In this document: in pieces, positions 17,493 through 26,423 of the stretch
Position numbering within the stretch: position 1 is the stretch's first letter
How the letters are laid out: every line of letters starts with the position of its first letter
DNA from: Rhizobium oryzicola
GTDB taxonomy: Bacteria > Pseudomonadota > Alphaproteobacteria > Rhizobiales > Rhizobiaceae
Reading direction: 5' to 3'
Length of the DNA: 64,000 bases
NCBI RefSeq assembly: GCF_030504645.1
Contig: NZ_JAUKWQ010000002.1
Location: 620,001-684,000 of the forward strand
Notes under the pieces: generated by a model
What the model saw: the letters and a program-made list of their open reading frames with translations, nothing else
Database searches by the model: none
Told to the model about the DNA's origin: nothing
Program-made: the position numbers and the translations under genes

Positions 17493-19106
17493 ATGACTAC
17501 CATCATTCTCGACGGCGACACCCTTTCGATCGATCAGGTCGTGCAGATCGCCCGCGAGCATGCGCAGGTGGAGATTTCCCCCGCCGCCCGCGCCGAGATC
17601 ATCAAGAAGCGTGCCTATATCGAGGAGAACTGGCTGACGGAAAATGCGCCAGCCACCTACGGCTTCAACACCGGCGTCGGCAAGCTGAAGGACTACAAGA
17701 TCAACCAGTCCGACAATGTCCAGTTCCAGAAGAATATCGTGCTCTCGCACTGCTCGGGCATCGGCGAACCGGCATCCGAGGAGATCGTGCGCGCCATGAT
17801 GGCGGTGCGCATCAACGCCTTCTGCGTCGGGGTGTCGGGCCTGCGCATGGAAGTGGTGGACCGTCTGGTGGCCATGTTGAACCGCGGCGTGCATCCGGTG
17901 GTGCCTATCCAGGGTTCGGTCGGGGCATCGGGCGATCTGGCGCCGCTTGCGCATATGGTTTCCGTGCTGATCGGCTTCGAGGAGGCGGAAGCCTTCTACA
18001 AGGGCGAGCGCATGGCCGCTCCGAAGGCGCTGGAGCTTGCCGGCATTTCCCCGGTCGAGTTCGAGCTGAAGGCCAAGGATTGCCTAGCTCTCATCAACGG
18101 CAACAGCCTGTGCGCCGGCATGGCGGCGCTGACATTGCATGACGCGGAAAAGATGATGAAGATGGCAGACGCCATTGGCGCGCTCAGCCTGGAAGCCATT
18201 CGCGGCGAGCAGGCCGCCTTCGATGCCCGCATCCATGAGGCGCGCAAGCAGCCGGGACAGATCAAGGCTGCAGAAAATATCCGCCGTCTGATCGCCGGTT
18301 CGAGACGCACCTCGGAGGCCTCGCGCGCCGTGCATCTGGAAGATGACATTCTGCACCCGACCTACCATCCGCGCGTCCAGGACCAGTATTCCTTCCGCTG
18401 CCTGCCGCAGGTGCATGGCAGCTGCCGTGACCAGCTGGAGCATGCCAAGTCGGTGGTAACGCGGGAGTTGAACGCGGCAACCGACAATCCGCTGGTGTTC
18501 TGGAATGAGAATGGTGCGCTGGAATTCCTCTCGGGCGGCAATTTCCACTGCGAACCCATCGCCTTTGCCATGGATCTCGCGGCGATCGCCCTCATTGAAA
18601 TCGGCAATATCTCCGAACGCCGACTGTTTGCACTCTGCGACACCACGCTCAACTACGGCCTGCCGCCGAACCTCGCCGGCAAGCCGATCGGCCTCAACTA
18701 TGGCTACGGCATCATTTCCACGGCTGCTGCCGCCGTTGCCTCGGAAAACAAGACGCTGGCCTTTCCTTCGGTCGCCGATACGATCCCGACGAAGAGCAGC
18801 CAGGAAGATCATGTCTCGATGGCGGCCTGGTCCTGCCGCAAGGCGCAGCAGGTTCTCGACAACATGCCGAAGATCATCGGGGTCGAAGTGTTGCTCGCCA
18901 CGAAGGCGATCTTCTTGACGCGCCATGCGCTCGGGCATTTCCAGCTGGGGAAGGGCACGCAGCCCCTCTATGACGCAATGGCAGCGGTCATCCCGCTACA
19001 GGAAGGCGACGGCTACATGCAGAAGCAGATCAAGCCGGCCTTTGCCATGGTGACCGGCGGCCGCGTCCTTGAGGTCGTCGAGACGGCCGTTGGGGCGCTG
19101 GCCTGA
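17493..19106 (+). CDS. Histidine/aromatic amino acid ammonia-lyase (HutH-like)
   Basis: A 537-residue MIO-dependent ammonia-lyase. The Ala-Ser-Gly triad that forms the MIO cofactor is at residues 145-147 within GSVGASGDLAPLAHM. TYGFNTGVG, VLSHCSGIG, NGNSLCAG, the QDQYSFRCLPQVHG arginine motif and SGGNFHCEP are present. The selectivity positions read S-H (VLSHCSG) and Q-E (SSQEDHVSM), as in histidine ammonia-lyase rather than phenylalanine ammonia-lyase, so histidine to urocanate is the best guess. No urocanase or other hut gene adjoins it. ATG at 17493 is 55 bases after the carbamoylase stop. Confidence 0.88.
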   Translation: MTTIILDGDTLSIDQVVQIAREHAQVEISPAARAEIIKKRAYIEENWLTENAPATYGFNTGVGKLKDYKINQSDNVQFQKNIVLSHCSGIGEPASEEIVRAMMAVRINAFCVGVSGLRMEVVDRLVAMLNRGVHPVVPIQGSVGASGDLAPLAHMVSVLIGFEEAEAFYKGERMAAPKALELAGISPVEFELKAKDCLALINGNSLCAGMAALTLHDAEKMMKMADAIGALSLEAIRGEQAAFDARIHEARKQPGQIKAAENIRRLIAGSRRTSEASRAVHLEDDILHPTYHPRVQDQYSFRCLPQVHGSCRDQLEHAKSVVTRELNAATDNPLVFWNENGALEFLSGGNFHCEPIAFAMDLAAIALIEIGNISERRLFALCDTTLNYGLPPNLAGKPIGLNYGYGIISTAAAAVASENKTLAFPSVADTIPTKSSQEDHVSMAAWSCRKAQQVLDNMPKIIGVEVLLATKAIFLTRHALGHFQLGKGTQPLYDAMAAVIPLQEGDGYMQKQIKPAFAMVTGGRVLEVVETAVGALA

Positions 19107-19214
19107 GGGCCGGCACGGGCCGGGGAGGAGACCTAATCTCCGGCCTTGTCTGGACATGAGGTTGCGCTGCAATATGCCCTTGAGGGTCGGCGCCCCCCTG
19201 CTATTCTGGCCGGC

Positions 19215-21092
19215 ATGGAAAAGAACCCCATTGAGCTTCGTCTCCTGGCCAGCTTCATTTCGGCCTGCCAGAATTCCCGCATTTCAGATACTGCGGCCAG
19301 TCTCGGACATACGACGTCGGCGCTGAGTACCGCGCTCCATAAACTTGAAGAGCGGATGGGGCTGAAACTCTTTGTCCGCCACGGCGGGCATCTGCACTTG
19401 ACGGCGCCGGCCTTCTGGCTCTTCCGTCACGGTTGCGAACTGCTGATGCTGGAGGATTATGCCCGCCGCGCCTGCAGGCAACCTCCGGATCATCTCAACA
19501 AGCTCATCGTAATGCTTGACCTCAGCCTGGCGATCGGCCGCTTCTCCAAGGCGCTGATCAAGGCGACGCAGGACATGATGCGCCTTCATGCCGACACCTG
19601 GGTGGAATGGCGATTTGCCGATGCGAGCGCAAGTGCGGCGGGCGAGGATGCCGAGGAGCAGATGGACAGTCTGTTCGGCACGCGCGTCGAGCATGTGCGC
19701 ATTGCCTATGACGAAGCGGAAGGCGTGGTCTCCGCTCGTGGCCATCTCTATGATGACGCCTGGATCGTGGCGGGCGGACATGGCACGGATCTCGATATCG
19801 AGGCGGGTGGTGAACCTGCCATCGTGATGAAGATGCGGCCGTCGCTGCTCAAGGCGCTTTCTACCCACATGGAAGGCCGCTCTCTCTCCCATCGGCTTCG
19901 TTACATTGATGCGGAGCCCGCCCGCTTCGGCGAGCTTCTGGTGGAATCGCCGCATCACCGTTTCCTGATGCCTGCGAGCATGCTGGCAGAGCGCATGGGG
20001 CTCACGCGGATTGACTGGGTGCCTCTCACGCCGGGGCTGATCTCGCCGCTCTCGGGTCATGTCCTGGAGACGCGGACGGGCCGCGGCGCCAGTTTTCTGA
20101 ACCTGCTGGCCGATAGCCTGAAATCGGAAATCAAGGGACTGACATTCGAGCCGCGTCTCAGCATGCGGCAAGTCAGCTATTTCAACCTCACGTGCTCGGC
20201 CGGCGGCATCTCTGCGGCGGCCCGTGTTGCCAATCTCGCGCAGTCGTCGATTTCAGCGCAGATCCAGAAAATGGAAACTGCCATCGGCTGCCCGCTGCTG
20301 GAGCGTCGGGGCGATGGGCTGGTGCTGTCGCAGCAGGGGGGCGTAGCGCTGCGGCTGTCGCGGGCCATGGAGGACCGCCAGGCCACGCTCGTGCGCCAGG
20401 CGCTGGATCTGGCAGCCCATGCACAGGCGAGAATTCGCATTGGTACGCTTCCAAGTTCCGGTCATGACAGCGTGATGACCGAGAAGATCGCGAAAGTGGT
20501 GACCAGCATCCATTCCGCGCATCCGAACTGGTTGTTGCAAGTCAGCGAGGGATCCAATTCCCTGCTGCATGAGAAGGTGAAGAGCGGAGACCTGCACCTA
20601 GCCATCGTCGGTTCTGCGGAGCCACAGGTCGCCCGCATTCCACTCGGGCCGACGGAGGCGCTGTCTGTGGTGGCGCGTCCCGACTTTCAGTTCCCCGAGG
20701 GGGAGGAACTGGCGCTGGAGCAGGTCTGCAGTCTCCCCATGGTGCTGGGCGTGCGCCATCTGAGCATTCATCAAAGTCTGATGCAGGTTGCCCGCGCCCG
20801 CAATTGTTCGCTCAACCCTGTCATCGAGGTGGGGTCGCTGGCCCTTGCGATCGCGATCGTGCGGCATTCGCCACTTTGCACCGTGCTGCCGGCATCGTCT
20901 GTGCGAAAGGATGTCAAGGCAGGCCTCCTGAAAGCGCGCAGGATTCGCCGCGACGAAATTCCGGGCGCGCTCTCGGTGATCTTTTCAGCGAGTCGGTCAC
21001 TATCCGAACCGGAGCGGGTTTTGATCCAGGCGTTCCAGCGTGTTTTTAAGGGTAATTCCGGTGATTGGGCAGACGCCCTTGATGAAGCGTGA
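19215..21092 (+). CDS. Tandem double-LysR transcriptional regulator
   Basis: A 625-residue protein made of two successive LysR-type units. The first winged HTH (residues about 5-70, with ISDTAASLGHTTSALSTALHKLEER and 'LFVRHGG') is followed by an effector-like region to about 310. A second complete LysR HTH starts near residue 315 (SMRQVSYFNLTCSAGG, SSISAQIQKMETAIGCPLLERR) and is followed by a normal effector-binding domain to the end. LysR proteins are usually about 300 residues, so this is one polypeptide carrying two. Start at ATG 19215 fits the first HTH; a TTG at 19146 would add 23 residues. Last gene of the block and probably its regulator. Confidence 0.88.
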   Translation: MEKNPIELRLLASFISACQNSRISDTAASLGHTTSALSTALHKLEERMGLKLFVRHGGHLHLTAPAFWLFRHGCELLMLEDYARRACRQPPDHLNKLIVMLDLSLAIGRFSKALIKATQDMMRLHADTWVEWRFADASASAAGEDAEEQMDSLFGTRVEHVRIAYDEAEGVVSARGHLYDDAWIVAGGHGTDLDIEAGGEPAIVMKMRPSLLKALSTHMEGRSLSHRLRYIDAEPARFGELLVESPHHRFLMPASMLAERMGLTRIDWVPLTPGLISPLSGHVLETRTGRGASFLNLLADSLKSEIKGLTFEPRLSMRQVSYFNLTCSAGGISAAARVANLAQSSISAQIQKMETAIGCPLLERRGDGLVLSQQGGVALRLSRAMEDRQATLVRQALDLAAHAQARIRIGTLPSSGHDSVMTEKIAKVVTSIHSAHPNWLLQVSEGSNSLLHEKVKSGDLHLAIVGSAEPQVARIPLGPTEALSVVARPDFQFPEGEELALEQVCSLPMVLGVRHLSIHQSLMQVARARNCSLNPVIEVGSLALAIAIVRHSPLCTVLPASSVRKDVKAGLLKARRIRRDEIPGALSVIFSASRSLSEPERVLIQAFQRVFKGNSGDWADALDEA

Positions 21093-21447
21093 ACAAATGC
21101 TCCTCCTGCGCTACGCGATTAAGACAGGCTCTAGCTGACAACGCAGCCCTCTGATCTTGGATCTCGACCTGTCGCATCATTCTGACGTCGACCGAACGGT
21201 GCTAGATCAGGGCGAATGGTGTCGTCTCTAGGCAGTTTTATTGGATCGTCCGAAGCGGGTAGTCACTCGAAGGTAGGACAGTCTGTCGAACGAACACTCA
21301 ATTTTGTGCTGCCGAATGATCGCTTATGATCGACTTTGCGCATTTACGTGATGATAACCAAGCTGTGCGCCAATATCTCGTGATCGGCCCGGTGCTTAAG
21401 CGATGATTATCCGGAATTTAACGGGTTTCTATTATATAATTTAGCTC
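21093..21447. other. Intergenic region without a recognisable gene
   Basis: 355 bases between the LysR fusion and the GGDEF-EAL gene. No convincing frame or RNA. The last 60 bases are AT-rich (TCTATTATATAATTTAG), as expected for the promoter of the downstream gene. Confidence 0.5.
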
Positions 21448-23469
21448 GTGCAAACTGGTTTATCCTTCATGTTGAAATTCGGATCCCATAAGAATACTTT
21501 AAAGTTGTTTCTTCGTGGGCTCGCGGTGCCGGCAGGTAACCCGAATCTGAACCTTGCCCAGTTCACGGCGTTCTCGAAGCAGGTTCCGATATTATATTTG
21601 ATCTTGCTTACAAATATGATCGCGCTCAGTTGGACGCATTGGGACGTGTCGCCTCTTTGGTTGACGCTTCTGATGCCGGGCCTGTTTGGCGTAGGGTGTA
21701 TCGTGCGCACCGTCGGATGGGTCCGCAACCGCAACAAGGCAGTGACTGCCGACATGGCGTTTCGACGGCTGATTGCGACGAACCGCCTGGCCGCGCCCAT
21801 CGCCGTCTTCTGCGTGAGCTGGTCTCTGGCGCTGCTGCGAGACGGGGATGCCTATCAGCAGGCGCATGTGGTTTTCTTCATGGCCATCACGGTGATTGGC
21901 ATCATCTTCTGTCTGATGCACCTGCGTTCGGCGGCACTCGTTGTAGCCGTCACGGTGAACCTGCCATTCTTCATTGCCATGATGTTGACTGGAAAGCCGA
22001 CTTTTATCGCTGCGGGTTTCAATGTCCTGCTGGTAACGGGAGCGATGATTGCCATCGTCGTCACGCATTACCGCGATTTTCGCCAGCTGCACGAATCGCG
22101 CCAGGTTCTCCTGACGCAACAGGAAAAGCTGCAGGCGCTTTCCGATGAAAATCTTCGTCTCGCCAATCTGGACAGCCTGACTTCCATTGCCAACCGCCGC
22201 AGCTTCTTCGCGGCATTGGACGAGGCGTTCGACGCTGCGCGCCGCAATGGCGGTGCGCTTGCTGTCGGTATCATCGACCTGGATGGGTTCAAGCCCATCA
22301 ATGACATGTATGGCCATGCTGCCGGAGATAGGGTTCTGGTGGAGGTGGCCGAGCGGCTGCAGCATGCGGCGGGGCCGGATCTGCGTGTATTTCGTCTGGG
22401 TGGTGATGAGTTTGCGCTTCTCAACACTGGCGATTGTGCGGAAAAGGAATTGAGCGGGGTCGGGCAGAGCATTTGCCAGTCGATCGCTGCCCGAATCGAT
22501 CTTGGCGGACGCAGCGTGCAGGTCACAGCCTCCATTGGCTTTGCCGTCTTTCCGGGTGTGGGCGATGGTGCACAGGATCTTTATGAGCGGGCCGATTACG
22601 CCCTCTATGCCGCGAAGCGAGATCGTCGCGGCGGCGTGGTCGTTTTCAATGCCGATCAGGCCGAGCGCCTGGACAGGCAGCGGCAGGTGGAAGGCGCGCT
22701 TCTGTCGGCCGACCTCGATCATCAACTGTTTCTTCTGTACCAGCCGATTTTCGATATCAGGGACAATCGCTGTGTCGGTTTCGAGGCGCTTGCCCGTTGG
22801 CACGACGAGAGGCTCGGCCTCATTTCACCAGGAGAGTTCGTGCCGATCGCCGAGCATAATGGCCGCATCAACCTGATCACCCGCATTCTTCTGGCCAAAG
22901 CGCTTTCTGAAGCAAAAACATGGCCGAGTGGTACTTATCTCTCGTTCAATCTTTCGCCGCATGACCTGGCAAGTGCGGATACGATGCTGCGCATCATTTC
23001 CCTCGTGCAGGCAAGCGGCTTTGACCCTTGCCGTATCAACTTTGAAATCACGGAGACTGCGGTGATCCGTGATTTCGCCCAGGCCATCGAATCGCTTGCC
23101 CTGCTGCGCAATCTCGGGGTCAGTGTTTCCCTGGATGACTTCGGTACTGGCTATTCAAGCCTGACCTATGTGCACAAGCTGCCGCTCTCGAAAATCAAGA
23201 TCGATCGCAGCTTTGTTTCCGATGTTAACTGCCGGCCGGCCAGTGCGAAGATCATCACCTCCGTGCTGTCGCTCTGCCGCGAACTTGATCTCGGTGCGAT
23301 CATCGAGGGTGTGGAAACGCAGGAGGAGTTGGAGACGCTGAAGGCACTCGGTGCGCAGGTGGTGCAGGGCTATTATTTCTCCAAGCCGCTGACGCCCGCC
23401 GCCGCGCGCAGCCTTGCGCTCAATGCCGGTGCGGCTTCGTCTGACGGGCTTGCGCTTTCGGCCTCATGA
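21448..23469 (+). CDS. Membrane GGDEF-EAL cyclic-di-GMP protein
   Basis: A 673-residue protein with an N-terminal membrane region of about five to six helices (residues 40-210), then a GGDEF domain with an intact GGDEF signature (residues 318-322) and an EAL domain with FEALARW (EAL at 446-448), DDFGTGYSSL and EGVETQEEL. Both cyclase and phosphodiesterase signatures look intact; no RxxD inhibitory site is visible before GGDEF. It may make or break c-di-GMP, the second messenger for attachment and biofilm. GTG at 21448 is used; ATG at 21469 is an alternative. It adjoins the surface-protein locus. Confidence 0.93.
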   Translation: MQTGLSFMLKFGSHKNTLKLFLRGLAVPAGNPNLNLAQFTAFSKQVPILYLILLTNMIALSWTHWDVSPLWLTLLMPGLFGVGCIVRTVGWVRNRNKAVTADMAFRRLIATNRLAAPIAVFCVSWSLALLRDGDAYQQAHVVFFMAITVIGIIFCLMHLRSAALVVAVTVNLPFFIAMMLTGKPTFIAAGFNVLLVTGAMIAIVVTHYRDFRQLHESRQVLLTQQEKLQALSDENLRLANLDSLTSIANRRSFFAALDEAFDAARRNGGALAVGIIDLDGFKPINDMYGHAAGDRVLVEVAERLQHAAGPDLRVFRLGGDEFALLNTGDCAEKELSGVGQSICQSIAARIDLGGRSVQVTASIGFAVFPGVGDGAQDLYERADYALYAAKRDRRGGVVVFNADQAERLDRQRQVEGALLSADLDHQLFLLYQPIFDIRDNRCVGFEALARWHDERLGLISPGEFVPIAEHNGRINLITRILLAKALSEAKTWPSGTYLSFNLSPHDLASADTMLRIISLVQASGFDPCRINFEITETAVIRDFAQAIESLALLRNLGVSVSLDDFGTGYSSLTYVHKLPLSKIKIDRSFVSDVNCRPASAKIITSVLSLCRELDLGAIIEGVETQEELETLKALGAQVVQGYYFSKPLTPAAARSLALNAGAASSDGLALSAS

Positions 23470-23478
23470 GCGGGGAGG

Positions 23479-23832
23479 CTACTTCTTGGAGACCGGATGA
23501 CGTCCGGGGCGGGAGCGAGGCAGGTGGATACCGGTGCGGTCCTCTGCCGAAAGAACAGCTGCCCGCGACATGTTGAGCCGAATGGCCAGGCGATGGGCGT
23601 TCAGCCCTTCCTCCTTGGCCTGGGTTAGAATTTCCTCCCAATTCAGAGAGGGTTTGCCGGTCTTGGCGGCATCCGGGTTAACCCGCCGAAGTCTGATGCC
23701 CGTTCGAAACTCGTATTTACGGACGGTTGGCGATTGAACGCCCAGCTTTTCGCTGAGCTCTCGGATCGTCAGGTCGTTCGCTTTGGCATGCGACAATTCC
23801 GCCTGCCAGTCTATAGAGTTCTGGGTGGGCAA
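23479..23832 (-). CDS. Small protein of two repeated helix-turn-helix units
   Basis: A 117-residue basic protein with an internal duplication. Residues about 8-52 (DWQAELSHAKANDLTIRELS, LGVQSPTVRKYEFRTGIRL) and about 63-107 (NWEEILTQAKEEGLNAHRLA, LNMSRAAVLSAEDRTGIHL) align throughout, each looking like a HTH unit followed by a 'RTGI-L' tail. Likely a DNA-binding protein that contacts two half-sites as a monomer. It lies ten bases downstream of the XRE gene on the same strand, so the two may be co-transcribed. I do not recognise a named family. Confidence 0.75.
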   Translation of the reverse strand: MPTQNSIDWQAELSHAKANDLTIRELSEKLGVQSPTVRKYEFRTGIRLRRVNPDAAKTGKPSLNWEEILTQAKEEGLNAHRLAIRLNMSRAAVLSAEDRTGIHLPRSRPGRHPVSKK

Positions 23833-23842
23833 CGTCTCTCAC

Positions 23843-24229
23843 CTATTTCAATTTCGACTCAAGCAGGGCAAGCCTCTGTTCAAGAGCCGAGAGCTGATCC
23901 TTGCCCGGCTCTTTGCCGTCATCGGCTTCCCCGTCGCCGAACAGGATAGCATAGGTGATGGGATCGTTGTAGCGCATCATGATCTTCACGAAATCGCGCG
24001 GCGGCACGCCGACGGCATTCGCATAGGCTTCATAACGCTCTGCAGGCACGCGCCCGCGCCCTGCCTCGATCTGCGAGATGAAGGTGTAGTATTCAATGCC
24101 GACCCGCCCTGCCAGCTCCCGCTGGCTGAGGCCTGCCGTCTCGCGCTTTTCCCGAAGCCAGGCGCCAGCTTCCCGACGCAAGGCGCCCATTTCGTCCTTT
24201 GCTTTCATGTTGGCCGCGTGTGGTTGCAT
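23843..24229 (-). CDS. XRE-family regulator (copy 1)
   Basis: A 128-residue Cro/C1-type regulator. HTH near residues 25-75 (AGLSQRELAGRVGIEYYTFI SQIE), followed by a GRGRVPAERYEAYA stretch and a C-terminal coiled-coil-like tail (LSALEQRLALLESKLK). It is paralogous to the protein at 26577-26975; aligning them puts both starts at 'MQ', fifteen residues before ALRRE, which fixes the ATG at 24229 over an upstream alternative. Divergent from the S-layer-like gene at 24581, which it probably controls. Confidence 0.9.
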   Translation of the reverse strand: MQPHAANMKAKDEMGALRREAGAWLREKRETAGLSQRELAGRVGIEYYTFISQIEAGRGRVPAERYEAYANAVGVPPRDFVKIMMRYNDPITYAILFGDGEADDGKEPGKDQLSALEQRLALLESKLK

Positions 24230-24503
24230 TGCCCCAAAACCCTTGAATGATCTGGAAAACGAGCACCGAAACACTTGCGTTCAGGTGCCTCTTGTTTCCA
24301 TTTGTTTATTGAGCACTGTATATAGCGCTTAATTAATTTGTGTAAAGCGAACAGTGATAAAAAATATGAAACATATTCATGTTGTCGGCGTTATGTTCGA
24401 TTTTTGCCATATTTTGTGGCGTTTTTCGATGTTTCCACGAACTCACTATACAGTGATAAGGACTCTTTTGTAAAAAAATATCAGATTTTTGTAAAGTGAA
24501 GCA

Positions 24504-24530
24504 TTGACGTTTTGAGGGGGTGCGTATAGC
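24504..24530 (+). promoter_or_regulatory. Putative promoter of surface-protein gene A
   Basis: TTGACG, 15 bases, then TATAGC. The same two hexamers with the same 15-base spacing occur at 27211-27237 before the paralogous gene, although the bases between them differ, which is good evidence of function. Confidence 0.6.
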
Positions 24531-24539
24531 AATCGCTTC

Positions 24540-24558
24540 CGACCGACACACTTGGTCG
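24540..24558 (+). promoter_or_regulatory. 5' leader hairpin of surface-protein gene A
   Basis: CGACCGA-CACAC-TTGGTCG folds into a seven-pair stem with one G-U pair, nine bases before the ribosome site GAGAGGAAA. The paralogous gene has an equivalent hairpin with a different inner stem and loop, and the downstream GGTCGTTCCAATCGAGAGGA is shared. Probably an mRNA-stability or translation element for a very highly expressed protein. Confidence 0.55.
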
Positions 24559-24580
24559 TTCCAATCGAGAGGAAACTGAA

Positions 24581-26197
24581 ATGGCTACCATCCAAGGCGT
24601 ATATGTTGCCCTGTTCGGCCGTCCGGCCGACCCGACGGGTCTTGCGTACTTCAACTCCGTCACCAGCGGCGGCGCGAACCTGTCCGCAATCGGCAACCTG
24701 GCTGCAACGCAGGAGTACCAGGCTCGTTTCGCCGGCCAGAACAATGTTCAGATCATCACGGCAATCTACCAGTCGCTGTTCAACCGCGATCCGGAAGCTG
24801 CTGGCCTGAACTTCTTCGTTGATGCGCTCAACAAGGGCACGCTCAGCGTCAACAACATCGCCATTGCGATCCTCGATGGCGCGCAGGGTTCGGACCGCAC
24901 CGTGGTTGATGCCAAGGTTGCTTCGGCAAACGCCTTCACCGCCGCGCTCGACACACCGACGGAAGTCGCGACCTATGTGGGCACGAACGCAATCACCGCT
25001 GGCCAGTCCTTCCTTGCTGACGTTTCCACGACGGCAAAGACCTCTGCCCAGGCTGACACGGCGATCTCCACGCTCGTCACCACCAGCAACACCGGCAATG
25101 TCTCGGTCGCTCTGACGACCGGTACGGACGACAATATCGTTGTCGGCACGGGCGCAAATGATGCCACGTCGAAGAACGACATCATCACCGGCACCTGGGA
25201 ATCGACCGACAAGGTCAATGGTGGCTTCGGCGTTGACACCTTCAACGCAACGCTCACCGGCAACCTGACGGCTGCTGCTGGCAACATCCAGAATGTTGAA
25301 ATCTTCAACCTGAAGGCAACGGCTGCTTCGGTGGTTGATGTTGCAAACATCACCGGCGCAACGCAGATCTGGAACGCAAGCTCCACGGCTGACCTCACGG
25401 TGAGCAACATTGCGCTTGGCACGACGGTCGGCATCACCGGCACGGAAGCGTCGGCAACGACCTTCAACTTTGCCAACGCAACCGGCTCCAATGATTCGGC
25501 GACGCTGGCTGTAAACGCTGCTGCCAACACCGGCACGGTGACCATCGGTGCGATCGAGAACCTGACGATCAACAACACCGGCACGTCCAATGCTGGCGTC
25601 GTTGCTGCTGCCGACGCCAAGACGGTTGCCGTTACGGGTTCGGGCGATCTGACTGCGACGATCTCGGTTGCTGCCAATGGCTCGATCGATGCTTCCAGCC
25701 ACACCGGCAAGCTGATCTTCACCTCAGGCGCTACCGTTGATGGCCTGAAGGTTGTTGCTGGTGCATCCAACGACACTATCAACATCACGGCTGGTGCGCA
25801 TGGCGTCACCGTCACCGGTGGTGCAGGTTCGGATGCATTCAACTTCGGCGCTCTGACCGGCGTGACCGACGTGACGAAGATCGACACCCAGGTCAACACC
25901 ATCACCGACTTCTCCACCACTGCGGATAAGTTGACGGTCGGTCTTACGGGCACCAAGGCCGTTCTGGACAATATCGCTCTCGGCAACATCAATGGTGCGA
26001 CCACGCTTCAGGGCGCTGTTGCTGCAGCTGCTGCTGCCACGGCTGCAAGCGGCTACGCCGTATTCACCTGGCACGGCGATACCTACCTGTTCCAGAACGA
26101 TGCCACGGCTGGCTTCAATTCTGGCGATGGCCTGCTGAAGGTTGTCGGCGTTTCCGACGTTGCTGCTCTCACGACGGCAAACTTCGCGATCGCCTGA
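24581..26197 (+). CDS. DUF4214/RTX S-layer-like secreted protein A
   Basis: A 538-residue acidic, cysteine-free, Ala/Thr/Asn/Gly-rich protein. The first 110 residues hold two DUF4214-type repeats (YVALFGRPADPTGLAYF and YQSLFNRDPEAAGLNFF). The middle is low-complexity beta-rich sequence like Caulobacter S-layer protein RsaA, with RTX-type glycine-Asp nonapeptides near GGAGSDAFNFG. The C-terminus (SGDGLLKVVGV ... LTTANFAIA) resembles the uncleaved RsaA type I secretion signal. No signal peptide. Probably exported by a type I system encoded elsewhere. It shares its first 28 residues exactly with gene B. Strong SD GAGAGGA; terminators follow. Confidence 0.85.
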   Translation: MATIQGVYVALFGRPADPTGLAYFNSVTSGGANLSAIGNLAATQEYQARFAGQNNVQIITAIYQSLFNRDPEAAGLNFFVDALNKGTLSVNNIAIAILDGAQGSDRTVVDAKVASANAFTAALDTPTEVATYVGTNAITAGQSFLADVSTTAKTSAQADTAISTLVTTSNTGNVSVALTTGTDDNIVVGTGANDATSKNDIITGTWESTDKVNGGFGVDTFNATLTGNLTAAAGNIQNVEIFNLKATAASVVDVANITGATQIWNASSTADLTVSNIALGTTVGITGTEASATTFNFANATGSNDSATLAVNAAANTGTVTIGAIENLTINNTGTSNAGVVAAADAKTVAVTGSGDLTATISVAANGSIDASSHTGKLIFTSGATVDGLKVVAGASNDTINITAGAHGVTVTGGAGSDAFNFGALTGVTDVTKIDTQVNTITDFSTTADKLTVGLTGTKAVLDNIALGNINGATTLQGAVAAAAAATAASGYAVFTWHGDTYLFQNDATAGFNSGDGLLKVVGVSDVAALTTANFAIA

Positions 26198-26219
26198 TCG
26201 GTATCAGACAAAGGTGTAG

Positions 26220-26238
26220 CCACGGCCGTTGGCCGTGG
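26220..26238 (+). terminator. Stem-loop downstream of surface-protein gene A
   Basis: CCACGGCC-GTT-GGCCGTGG, perfect eight-pair stem, 22 bases after the stop. It precedes a second, T-tailed hairpin. Confidence 0.6.
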
Positions 26239-26249
26239 TGTCCTTCTAG

Positions 26250-26279
26250 AGCCCGCCGAATCGATTCGGCGGGCTTTTT
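26250..26279 (+). terminator. Rho-independent terminator of surface-protein gene A
   Basis: AGCCCGCCGAA pairs with TTCGGCGGGCT around TCGA and is followed by a run of T. A strong intrinsic terminator. Confidence 0.9.
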
Positions 26280-26423
26280 GCGTTTGAGTGGGTGGACCGG
26301 TGAGGGCGTTCTTGTCTTGGTGAGGCAGATGCAGCGGTACACTCTGGCCCGATCTGCCAAGCGTATCTGGGATTTGGTGGGCTATGCTGACGGCGGTATG
26401 CTCAAGCTTGTTGGGACCCTCTA

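Larger units (their letters stand above)
24230..24580. promoter_or_regulatory. Divergent control region between XRE copy 1 and surface-protein gene A
   Basis: AT-rich 350-bp region. TCACT-ATAC-AGTGA at 24443-24456 is an inverted repeat that resembles CACTGTATATAG at 24314-24325 in opposite orientation; both are candidate operators for the XRE protein. For gene A, TTGACG at 24504-24509 and TATAGC at 24525-24530 form a promoter-like pair that recurs with identical spacing before gene B. Confidence 0.5.

Noticed and set aside
24230-24580. Possible CRISPR, tRNA or phage attachment site near the duplicated cassette
   Set aside because: No direct-repeat array, no tRNA-like cloverleaf, no integrase; the duplication is explained by tandem gene copies.
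24446-26004. Long open frames on the minus strand opposite surface-protein gene A (418 and 343 codons)
   Set aside because: They are shadows caused by the biased, repetitive codon use of the plus-strand gene. Their products are low-complexity and lack ribosome sites; the plus-strand protein has a recognisable family and terminators.
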